Shown one piece after another: positions 1-9,925 of a stretch of 64,000 nucleotides of DNA. The notes below the pieces were generated by a model. That model was not told the origin of the DNA and did not search any database. It saw nothing but the letters and a program-made list of their open reading frames with translations. The stretch comes from Ananas comosus. Taxonomy: Eukaryota > Streptophyta > Magnoliopsida > Poales > Bromeliaceae. The position numbers and the translations under genes are program-made. Numbering within the stretch: the stretch's first letter is position 1; the number at the start of each line of letters is the position of its first letter. The DNA is taken from assembly GCF_001540865.1 (NCBI RefSeq), contig NC_033621.1, positions 23,915,826 through 23,979,825 on the forward strand. Direction: 5' to 3'.

Positions 1-334
1 CACGGGTAGGAGCCACGGGTAGGACCCAGTGTGACGAAGAAGACGACGTCTCAACGGTCAAAGGTGACGGGCGTCTCCGGTCAATCCAACTCTCTCTCTC
101 TCTCTTCAAAAAAAAAAAAAAAAAAGCTTTTTTGGGTTCTCCAAAGAAGGGCAAATCCTCCATATCCTTTCTCTTGTTTTTGCCGTATAGATCGAGGAAG
201 GAGAGGTTTTTAAAAAAAAAAAAAAAAAAAAAGTGGCTTAGTTTGAAGTGGAAAAGAGCCTTTTTTGATCAATTTGAAGGAGGTTTTAGAACAAAGTTGC
301 TTAGTTTCTTTTTCTGGGTTCAGAGCTCACCTGA
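1..334 (+). other. Presumed 5' UTR/promoter of RIN4 gene
   Basis: This stretch has a short (CT)n run near 90-106, then two long poly-A tracts (about 107-124 and 211-231) and T-rich DNA before the start codon at 335. No clear TATA box is visible. ORFs here are low-complexity and not credible. The transcription start cannot be fixed from sequence alone. Confidence 0.4.
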
Positions 335-2460
335 ATGGCAGTAAGTTTCATCATTTTCTTCACCTTTTGATATTTTTCTGATGTGGGTTTGTCTTGAATT
401 ATCAGAATTTGATGTGGGGAATTGGAAAAATTGCATCTTTGGGTAGTTGGGTACTTCGCTAATTTAGGCAATATGTGGTGATTTGTCATCAATAACTTTA
501 ATTCGGTTTTTTAGTTTTCCCCCTTTCTTTTCTCTTGGAATTCACTAGAATTTTGAGATTCTGTGAGTTGGGTTTTTGTTTTTTATACCAATTTATAGAT
601 TTTGTGAAGTTTTAGTACCTTGTGAGGTACAGGGACATTGAGTAGAAATTTTGCTGATTTAATTAATTTATTTTCTATGCTAGGTTCTGATTGAGGTATG
701 TTGAAGAGGCTTAAATTTTTTATTAGATGTGGATCCTTAATTGTGAAAGTTGTTTCAACAATATTTCTCATATATATGTGTTTCTCTTGACCTGAATATA
801 TTTGTTTTAGTAGATGATTTGGTTTAATAGAAAAACAGTGCTGAAACTTTTGAGACATATTTGATGAACTCAGGAGTGAGGACCATGTTTTTGTTAGCTG
901 TAATATTATCTAATAATATATAAACTTTTGGGACTTGTGCTTTTTCGCGAATATGGATGCTTTAAAACAAGTGATTCTTTATTATCTATCAATGGATTCA
1001 TTTTAGCTTGTACTGCAACCATTTCGTTCTGTATGTATTAGTTATAACTATTTGTGAATTTGTGTATACACTCGAATTCCGATTGGGCTTTATAGCGAAC
1101 CGAAATCGATATGTTGAATCATGTATTAGTCATTCTATAGGTAGGATTAAGAATTTCTTCTTGTTCGAATTTTTGTCATTCTAAATCTTGTATTTAGTGT
1201 TCAGTTCATGATCTATCTCTTACAGCTTATAGTTTAAATACTCCATCAGATAATTGACTTATTTTTATGCATAAACCAGAATCGTTCGACATTCTCGACA
1301 TAACTTGTCCATGCGTAATACAACATTGTAACCCTTTAACTCAATCCGATGATCTAATATCTTAGTATAGTTCTTGAAGAAATTATCTGAGTTTAATTGG
1401 TTCAAATACGCGCATCAATTTTACATTGAAGTTCCAGTAATGAGTATCATACGTGTTTCGATTCCATTTCCACAAAGATGTCTAAGTGCACAATGCGAGA
1501 ACAGTGTTGCGTCAATTATGAAAATTCGTAGTTTTTCAAACTACTTTCAAAGGGACATATTAATTTCATTGCATATAGCAGAAGTAGATCATCAGGAAAA
1601 GGAAGCATAAATGCATCGTTCTGCGCCTAGGTGAGGATACTACGCGCTACGTATCCACCAAAGGACATTGGATACTTTGAGTTTGTTCACATCATCTAGA
1701 GATTCATTTCAGCATCTTAAGAAATGTTTTGAGCATTGTTAATATGGAGGGAGATTGGAAATTGAATTCAATCGGCATTTTGTTTTCGAACAACAAGATC
1801 ACCAAAATTTATCTACTAATTCTCACAGGAGAAAGGTTCGGGAACTTCTATGTATGTAAATAATTTCCAGCTATTGATTTGAATTAACTGCATATCTTTT
1901 CCATCGGCTTTTTGCAGCTACATAACTTATGTTTTCTCTTTAGATTAATTATCTTTTGTAATACATTGTAGTAATAATATGCTGTTTTTTCTTCTTTGGT
2001 TTTCACAACTGCAGCAACATGCTCATGTTCCTAAATTTGGCAATTGGGAAAACGATGGTAATGTTCCTTACACGCAATATTTCGACAATGCGCGCAAGGG
2101 TCGAACAGGAGGGAAGCTAATCAATCCCAATGATCCTACCGAAAACCCAGAAGCATTTTCTGCTGACATACCATCGAGGACCAGCGAAGATGACCTCCGC
2201 CGTCATGATGCCACCGCTCAGAAACCTTCCGCAGGGTCGTCACTTCATCGAAAAGCCGGCCATGTAAGTGGTGGCCCCGAGCAGAGTATTGAGCGATCTC
2301 CCCTTCACCCCCGTCAGCAAGCGAGAGCCGCGAGCAAAGGCGGAGTGTCCTCCCCTTCTTGGGAAAGAAAAGATTCGTCAGACGGTGCCCAGGGGCTCAC
2401 TTCGGGCAGCGCCGGTAGAGCCAGGATGAGGACGGGTGGCCGAGACGATGAAACTGTAAA

Positions 2461-2506
<46 letters not shown>

Positions 2507-3240
2507 TATAATTAACTGCAAATTATGATTTTTCGCATATGCCCTTTAAACTTCATTAACCAGATTACTCCCTAACTAAAGATGAGAATATTTTTTTGTG
2601 GGAAACTGCTCTGTCAAGAGATATACACATAAAATGATAATAATAATAAAGAAAATCAGATTTGCGAACGGTACATACATAAATAGATGATTTTGCAGGC
2701 ATATATATAAACCCCCTCGCATATATGTTCTTGTGTATCTAAGGACATAATATCACTACATGTCTCGACAGCCTGAGAGAGGAGGATCATCTGTGCCGAA
2801 ATTCGGTGACTGGGACGAGAAGGATCCTTCTTCGGCTGATGGGTACACCCACATATTTAACAAAGTGAGGTTGGAGAAACAATCTGGCTCGGGAAATGCT
2901 CCGAACATTGCCAACGACGCAGCGCATCGTAATGGCTCCCAAAGAGATGGCAATGAGCCTTCGGTGAGTCCTACTTCTCTTTGCTGCGAAACTAATAAAA
3001 AGGTTGCTATGCTTTTCCTTTCTATTGCTCTTCATATCATACTCTGTTCCTCTACTGTGAATTTTTCTACTCATTTTTGTCCGTAGACATAGAATCTATA
3101 CACCGACTTCCGTGTTTGCCCTACAAATTTTTGTTCGATTTGTGTGTTTCTAGCGGCATAAATCTCCTCGAGTTCTCACCATCTTCTTTGTCTCACTGTC
3201 ATTTTAACAGAGCTGCTCGTGCTTCGGTTGGTGCAAGTGA
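335..3240 (+). CDS. RIN4: RIN4-like protein with two NOI domains
   Basis: RPM1-interacting protein 4, a plasma-membrane regulator of plant basal immunity that is targeted by bacterial effectors and guarded by NLR receptors. Coding exons are 335-340 (only ATG GCA), 2015-2455, 2772-2963 and 3211-3240, giving 222 residues; all junctions have GT/AG and keep frame. The N-terminal NOI starts at VPKFGNW (residues 7-13) and the C-terminal NOI at VPKFGDW (157-163). Both fit the known VPxFGxW cleavage consensus of the effector AvrRpt2. The C-NOI holds [11 protein letters not shown], where the threonine (T175) matches the phosphorylated position known in Arabidopsis RIN4. The last exon encodes SCSCFGWCK; cysteines 215, 217 and 221 fit the palmitoylated membrane anchor. 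The middle is polar and disordered, with the conserved stretch [11 protein letters not shown]. Intron 1 is 1.67 kb, and a (CT)n tract follows the donor of intron 2. Start and family are well supported. Confidence 0.93.
2463..2501. repeat. (CT)n microsatellite in RIN4 intron 2
   Basis: A pure CT run sits seven bases after the GT donor of RIN4 intron 2. It belongs to intron 2456-2771 and produces a false Ser-Leu tail if exon 2 is read through. Confidence 0.9.
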
Positions 3241-4090
3241 TGGATATCTTCGAAGAACTACATGAAGACCTGCAACTGTGTATTGGAGGATCTCTCCTTT
3301 TCCTGCCACTCTTGTTTATCTGCATTCTCTGATGGTTGTTGTTGTTATTATTATTATTATTATTACTACTTTCAAAGATGTCTGTGTGGATATATTCTTT
3401 ACATAATATATTTCTGCTTCATTGTACCAAACACTTGTTTGATATGTAAAGATGTCTTGAGATATTTATTTTATATATAAGAATCATTTTGTTCTCAAAT
3501 TATCTTTCGACTGCTAGTACAGTTGGTAGGTATTCAAAGATCACAATAGCATAAATTGGCGGGCTGGATTTAGACCCACCTTCGAGATCGGCCCGAACTA
3601 GTATAACGGGCCGGAAAGAATAACCCGTTTTCTTGTTATTTATTATCTAATCAAGTTGTATGGGGCTATGTAAAAATAACTAAATATAACTAATGTGATG
3701 TTACTTATAATCGAACCGGACCGAACCGAACCTACCAAGAAAGTTCAAAATCGAACCGGATCGGGCCGGTTCGGTTCCCAAGCGTAACTATTATCCCTTT
3801 GAAATATCCGGTTTTCAAACACGTGGGTACGCTACATAACGGACAAGGAAACGCGGTCCTTTTCTTTTTCTTTTTATTTCCCGGGAGTGAAAATGTATTG
3901 GATAGTCCCTGTACTTCTCCAATATTAGTATGCAGTCCCTGTACTTTCTCCAATACACAACGAAATACAAAAGTGTGAAATGTTAGGGACTGAGTTGTAA
4001 AATGAAGACAATACAAGGAATTATTATAAATTTTGTCCTCTTCGTTCGCGTATTTAAACTCTGAAATGATCGGCATAGTCGAAGCTACGA
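3241..4090. other. RIN4 3' flank and intergenic DNA
   Basis: The RIN4 3' UTR starts at 3241 and holds a (TTA)n run at 3346-3365. The rest is non-coding. Near 3715-3735 there is a short GAACCG-type repeat (aaccggaccgaaccgaacc). At about 3904-3955 the phrase AGTCCCTGTACTT occurs twice about 27 bp apart, a common plant repeat motif. I see no gene here. Confidence 0.5.
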
Positions 4091-4109
4091 ACCCTCGCAA
4101 AATCTCCTC

Positions 4110-4112
4110 CTC

Positions 4113-4157
<45 letters not shown>
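4110..4157. repeat. (CT)n tract in 5' region of RING gene
   Basis: About 48 bases of CT repeat lie just upstream of an AAACCCTAG motif (4179-4187) at the presumed 5' UTR of the RING gene. Y-patch and CT-rich tracts and telo-box-like AAACCCTA motifs are usual in plant core promoters and leaders. Confidence 0.8.
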
Positions 4158-4160
<3 letters not shown>

Positions 4161-4731
4161 ATCGATAACCTCTATTAAAACCCTAGGCGATTCCAGTTCT
4201 TAGGTACGGTTCTCGGGCTATTTCCCCTTTTTTCCTCTTTTTTTTTTGCCCTTTTTTCCCGCTTCATTTATTGGTCTTTCGTGTGGTTTTTTGTTCCCTT
4301 GGATTGGAGTTGGTTTAATTTTTGAGTATTTAGGTTATAATTTCGTCACAATTTCTTTCCCTTTTTTTTTTTATTGATCGGACTCTTCGTTCTTGGTGTA
4401 CACTTCGACTAGTTTCATCTGTTTGATTAGAGATTTTAAATAAATAAGAGATTCTTGGTGGATGGTGATGGATTTTTACGGCTCATACAGATCTTCTTAG
4501 CTCAGTTTCCTTCTTATTTTCATGTTGCGAGCGGTAATTTGCTGAAATGATTAGAAAAGATTCGATTTTTACCAACACAATCGAAGTTGGGAAGCATATA
4601 TGTATGTGTTCTTGATGCGTCAATATTGCCATAGCTTGAGGTTTTATCTGGTCGTATTTTTTGAATCCAATATAAATGAACTTACAATTAAGCTAATTGG
4701 ATCAGGGAGGTGATCATTGAAAGGGCTCGTG

Positions 4732-7589
4732 ATGAACAACGAGCGCAATAAGGTTGTTTATGATCTAGACCTTAATTCTCCTCCCGCAGATAGCCAAGAA
4801 GGGAATTTGACCTCGCAGGATGACGCCGTATCTGCGGCAACCTCTGGCGCTGTCAACTCTCATCCCCTGCCCAATATAGGGTCATATTGCACTCCGATCA
4901 TTGTCGATTCGGATGAAGCTGAGATGCTCTCTGTGCCCACTGGGTTTCCCCAGGTCTATCCTTTGTTCCCTGTATTGCATTGTTTGTCCCTTTTTTGTTT
5001 GTTGTTGTTGTAAGATAATGTAGGATTTCAACTTGTTTGCTTCCTCTATGAAGCACACGTCTTGGTAGGGTGCGCAATATTGGTTTACAAAAGAAAAACC
5101 AACCGAATGGAACCAAATTAGACAATTTACTTTGGTTCATTTGGTTTGAGGCTTCAGAATTACGTAATCGTTTGACCATCTTTATGTTTTGTTTTATTTT
5201 TTAACTTGATATCAATTTGATTGAATGCGCCGGGGGATGAACTTCTTTATTTTTATTATTGTCGGTCAGCTTGCAGACTCATCTTTCTTTGAGAAAAATG
5301 AAGTAAAAAAGGTTTCTAGTATTTTTTTTTTTTCTTCCTTGTCTTCGAACGAACAGCATAGTTGTATTGTATACAACCTATCAGGCGTACAATAATGCAT
5401 TCAAGGGCATAGAATTTAAGTTTGAAAAAGCAAATAAAACGTAAGCAAACCTAAACAGGCCTATATATTTTGATTCACAGTTTCCAGATTGGTTGAGAAA
5501 ATTTTCTCGTAGAAACCAGACCAGAAGCCTGCCATTGGATAGCAGGCTAGTGTGTAGGATCTTTAATGTCGTCTTGCAATGCTGTTTATTTAGCACTTTC
5601 TTTCTTTTGCAGTTATATCAATTTTGCCATACCTTTGGATTGTCTTGTTGCGAATGTAGTTAACGGAATATAGCATGATGCTTATTTGCTCTTATATTTA
5701 TGTTTTTTTTATTTACTTTGTTTTAGATGAGGAACCCGTCTACGAGTAGCATGATGACGATTGTCTTTGATGAAGATGTGGAAATAATAAATCCGAGACA
5801 ATCAGGTTAGATTATATCTTGAAATGCTGTTATATGAATAATGAAGATAGTTATGAAATTCTGTTATTTAAAGAAGTATCTGGCATATGCTGTTCTTTAG
5901 TTTATTTCTTGGTCTTTCTTGTGAAACAACTGTTGTATTCTAAAATCTTGAGCTGTTAACACTCAACTCCCTCTCACGTCTGGGCTCGAGATTTTTTGTA
6001 AGGCTCATGACGTGGACTTGAATTAAATGGGAAGAAATTAATAATGTTAGAGGCCTGGCGTGACTCGAACTCGGGACCTCCTGCTCTGATACCATGTGAA
6101 ACAACCGTTTACTCTAAAAACTTAAACTATTAAAGAACGATGTTTATGTATTTTTATATTTAACATGGCATTCAGATTGATGGTTTTCATCCTTCTTGAT
6201 ATAAATTATTTATTCGAGCTTCAATCTCAATCTAATGTGAAAGTGCTTGTTATCATGTTGACTCCACTTTTTCTAAGTTACCGAACAAAGCTACTTTCTT
6301 AGAGCATTTATGATAAGTATCACGGTATCTTCATCTTTATAACATCAATTCCTTCTATTCTGCTATCTATTGCACCGTTTTTTCAATTGTACATGTCAAT
6401 GCTCGCTCCTTTCTATAAAGTCATTGGTAGCTTAAGCAAAGCCAAAATGCATTATGAACTGCACAGTTTTCCTCAAGTTGTGTTCTTATCAAATTAGACC
6501 GGCAGACCATTGACAGCAGGTGGGTCCAAATCATTACAAGGGAAAATATACGTTTTATTGTGCATGAATAGGATATGTTTTACATGTACAAATTTTCATT
6601 TCTTCGTCTGACTAGACATATCTTCTTTTCTTCTCTCAGTGAATGTTACGAAAGACCCGCCAGCCACATCGCCTCTCTTCACTGACAACAAGTGTGAGAG
6701 TGTTCCACCAAATACGACCCTAATGAACTGCGGTCACTTGCAGGATACAGATGCAGCTCGCAGTCCCAAGGTAAAAAATATATATAGCCGGACTATATAT
6801 ATATATATATAAAACAAAAGAGCTCATCTGATTTTCCCTTTATTATTATTATTTTTTTTCTTTTACAGTTTCTATGTTAGGCTTGTTTCTTCTCTTTTCT
6901 TCGTGCTACAGATGCAACTTTGATTCTTTCGTTCGAATCTTCTCTTGTTTAGTCATTAAATTTAGGCACTATATTTGTTTAGTCCTCATGCTGGTATTAC
7001 CTGTGTTTGCTTAATGAAGGCTCTTATTATTAGAAGAATGCCAAGACCAACACAGGAGCTTACATTTTTCTTTTCCTCCGACGTCTCTAAACTTTCATGC
7101 TTAAAAATATTTTTTCGTTCTTCCCTTTTGTGGCCGTTGTTTCCACTGTCTAGCACTAAAATGTTTATGCATCTTCAAACTGAATCTTCTGCTCCTCGAG
7201 TTCTAACCCAAACAAACGCATGGCAGAAAAGGAATGTAACAAGACCAACACAGGAGCCAGCAAAGGTTGTTTCGAATGAACCCAATGACGAGCCGGTGAA
7301 GGTAGTTCCAAAGAAAGACAAGGAGCCCGAAAAGATGCCCGATACGGAGCCACTAAATAAACCTATTGAGGAGCCTGCGAAGAAACCTAATTCGGAGCCT
7401 GCCAACAAGTTTCCCACCATGACCTGCCCCATCTGTTTGCACCCACTGGTCAAGGCTTCATCGACCATTTGCGGCCATGTATTCTGCACCGGCTGCATCA
7501 AGGAGGCCATTCGGGCTTTCAAGAAATGCCCAACTTGCAGAACGAAGCTTACGATAAAAAACGTACACCCAATTTTCCTGCCGAGATGA
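4732..7589 (+). CDS. Small RING-finger (C3HC4) protein, probable E3 ubiquitin ligase
   Basis: Coding exons are 4732-4953, 5727-5805, 6640-6770 and a last exon ending at 7589. The last exon probably starts at 7227, but 7056 or 7254 also keep frame and the stronger-looking acceptor at 7154 does not, so that boundary is uncertain. With 7227 the protein has about 264 residues. The start is ATG 4732; an in-frame TTG lies upstream. The N-terminal half is acidic and disordered, with YDLDLNSPP early on. Before the RING is a proline/glutamate-rich stretch with repeated E-P pairs. The RING near the C terminus reads CPIC-x11-CGH-x2-C-x2-C-x10-CPTC, complete for two zinc ions, followed by the tail NVHPIFLPR. 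Layout resembles RNF4/SLX8-like plant RING proteins, but no SUMO-interaction motif is certain. Substrate unknown. Confidence 0.8.
5920..6136 (-). mobile_element. Very small LTR retroelement (TRIM/SMART-like) in RING gene intron
   Basis: Two direct repeats of about 42 bp (5920-5961 and 6095-6136) both start tgtgaaacaac on the + strand. Read on -, the first LTR ends in CA and is followed at once (6094-6083) by TGGTATCAGAGC, the classic primer-binding site for plant initiator tRNA-Met. A purine tract GAGGGAG lies just before the other LTR (about 5966-5972). The whole element is about 217 bp with no coding capacity. It lies inside the intron between coding exons 2 and 3 of the RING gene. The outer parts of the LTRs have diverged, so the insertion is old. 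No clear 5-bp target duplication is visible. Confidence 0.7.
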
Positions 7590-7789
7590 CTGTCTGGCTG
7601 AGGTTGGTTTGCCGTGCGTCGAGGCTGTCTCTTTCCGAAAACCGCCCCCTACCAAATTTGCTCCAATTAACTGCATATTTGGGTTGGTTTCTTTTCTCCT
7701 GTTTCATGGATTAGCCAGATGGTTTAGCTAGCAGCTCTATTTCTTTTCTGTATAGGATGCCATCATTTGAGAAACAGAAGAGCTGTTCT
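7590..7789. other. 3' flank of RING gene
   Basis: Non-coding DNA after the RING stop codon, presumed 3' UTR. No polyadenylation signal stands out. Confidence 0.4.
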
Positions 7790-8535
7790 TTTCCCCTTTC
7801 TTTTTTTCGGTCAATTGTATATATGCTTACGCAAATTCTGGTAATGCAAGAGATTTCACAAATTCTGCAACCTTAAAACAGCAAAACCATCTGAAAAGCT
7901 AGAATTTTTTAAGAGAAACCGTGGCATATGGGCGTATGGCACATTTGTTGTCTATAATCTTGTGGTTCAAAGCGTAGTACTTAATATGTTTCAGTTTAGA
8001 TATGAAAGCTAACAGAGTATAGCATCTCATGCGGGCCTTTGGTTCTCGCACATTATCCACTTACTCTCAAATGAGTGGTGAGGGTTACAAAGCAATATGA
8101 AACAATTTGCTAGAAGTTTAGAAAGAAAAGATCAACCACAAGTTAAAACTGAAGCTGTAAGATCACATTACATTATGAGCTTCATGTCCTGTTCAATAGT
8201 TAGGCATCGAACATCGAGAACAACAACTATGTACAAATAGTTACCACCATTACATTTCTCAATTCAACTAACTATTATGCTAAACTATTGTGAATTACAC
8301 ACATCGCTTGCGCCCACTCAATCTACTCAATCTGGTGGTGATTGACAAGAAGCAAAACTCTTTGAGTCACTTGGTTTACTTAATGCTCGGCTTGCACGAT
8401 TGCCATAGCCATAAACAAACCCCTCCCCCAAAAAATTTCACTGAATCCTATGGTTAGTGCTCATACCATAAATAGGTATCTCAGATCTTCCACCGTGAGG
8501 CGAGTAGTGTGGCCACCAGCTCCTTCCCCGAAAGC
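7790..8535. repeat. Upstream copy of a direct duplication of the CHR28-type 3' end
   Basis: This block is nearly the same as 9205-9925, starting near the shared phrase tcggtcaattgtatat and running to gctccttccccgaaagc, where a single N (8536) breaks it. It includes the last part of the final exon of the SNF2 gene (8450-8535, - strand) and its 3' flank. Here the terminal codons read ATG GTA TGA rather than ATG GTA TAA. Relative to the other copy it has a few substitutions, small indels and about 20 extra bases near 7850-7870. The sharp end at the N suggests an assembly join or a truncated tandem copy. Confidence 0.85.
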
Positions 8536-8536
8536 N

Positions 8537-9121
8537 ATGCACAGAAAGGATTGGCGCTCTTGCTTAATTACCGACATCCTTACCTACCACCCCGGCCCTG
8601 TCGAACAATTTCGCCTTGGCCGCACCCACTCCGGCAGCCGCGAGCCACTCCGCGACTCCTGGTTTCAAATTCTCGCCCAAAAGAGCGTCTACCAGATCGA
8701 ACTGGATTTCCCCTCCTTCCACCGCCGGCAAGATCTGCCGGCCTCGCTCCTCGCCTGCGAGACTCTACGCACGCTCTCGCTGAGCAATTGTCGACTGCCG
8801 GACGCCGCTGCCGCCCCATTCAACTTCCTCCACCTTACCGACCTCAGCCTCTGCTGCATGGATCTGACGGAGGAGGTCATATCCAGCATACTTTCAGGCT
8901 GCCCAGCACTTGCCCGCTTATCACTCATCCACAATTTTCCCGTGCCTCGGATTAGAATCCGATCTCGCCGTCTTCTTACCATGACGGTTCGAGGCAATTG
9001 GATTGGCGAGCTTATTATCGAGGACGCCGAGAAACTTACACGGCTGGTTTTGGATCGGTCGGAACCGAAGACATCTTTGAAGATCATCAATGCCCCGATG
9101 ATCAATACGGTCGAATATTGA
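8537..9121 (+). pseudogene. F-box/FBD-type LRR protein fragment
   Basis: A continuous frame of about 195 codons, ending in TGA, begins right after the single N at 8536. It has phrases typical of the plant F-box/FBD/LRR family: LTYHPGPVEQFRLGR, DSWFQILAQKSVYQIEL, LPASLLACETLRTLSLSNCR and SGCPALARLSLIHNFPVPRI. These form the leucine-rich middle of the family, where substrates of SCF ubiquitin ligases are bound. The N-terminal F-box (about the first 50 residues) and the C-terminal FBD region are missing. It is therefore a fragment, either cut off by the assembly join or a true relic. It is richer in GC than the DNA around it. Confidence 0.72.
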
Positions 9122-9204
9122 GCGATTATCGCGGCGTGCAAGAGGTGCTGTGATTCTGTGCTTATCAAGAACATCCATTTTCTCCATTTTCTCCATCCCC
9201 TTTC

Positions 9205-9925
9205 TTTTCCCCTTTCTTTTTTTTTCGGTCAATTGTATATGTGCTTATGCAAATTCTGCAACATTAAAACAACAAAGCCATCTGAAAAGCTAGAATTTTT
9301 GAAGAGAAACCGTGGCATACGGGGCATACGGCACATTTGTTGTCTATAATCTTGTAGTTCAAAGCGTAGCACTTAATATGTTTCAGTTTAGATACGAAAG
9401 CTAACAGAGTATAGCATCTCATGCACGCCTTTGGTTCTCGCACATCATCAACTTACTCTCAAATCAGTGGTGAGGGTTACAAAGCAATATGAAACAATCA
9501 GCTAGAAGTTTAGAAAGAAAAGATCAACCACAAGTTAAAACTGAAGCTGTAAGATCACATTACATTATGAGCTTCATGTCCTGTTCAATAGTTAGGCATC
9601 GAACGAACATCGAGAACAACAACTATGTACAAATAGTTACCACCATTACATATCTCAATTCAACTAACTATTATGCTAAACTATTGTGAATTACACAAGC
9701 GCCCACTCAATCTACTCAATCTGGTGGTGATCGACAAGAAGCAAAACTCTTTGAGTCACTTGGTTTACTTAATGCTCGGCTTGCACGATTGCCATAGCCA
9801 TAAACAAACCCCTCCCCCAAAAAATTTCACTGAATCCTATGGTTAGTGCTTATACCATAAAGAGGTATCTCAGATCTTCCACCGTGAGGCGAGTAGTGTG
9901 GCCACCAGCTCCTTCCCCGAAAGCG
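9205..9925. repeat. Downstream copy of the direct duplication
   Basis: Second copy of the block at 7790-8535, in the same orientation. This copy runs on without a break into the complete last exon of the SNF2 gene (9850-9951, - strand) and is likely the original location. The two copies differ by scattered substitutions and a few small indels, so they are close but not the same molecule. Confidence 0.85.

Noticed and set aside
2787..3074. Minus-strand frame of 95 codons
   Set aside because: Antisense shadow of RIN4 exon 3 and flanking intron.
7175..7522. Minus-strand Gly/Ser-rich frame over the RING exon
   Set aside because: Antisense shadow of the E-P-rich linker and RING of the + strand gene.
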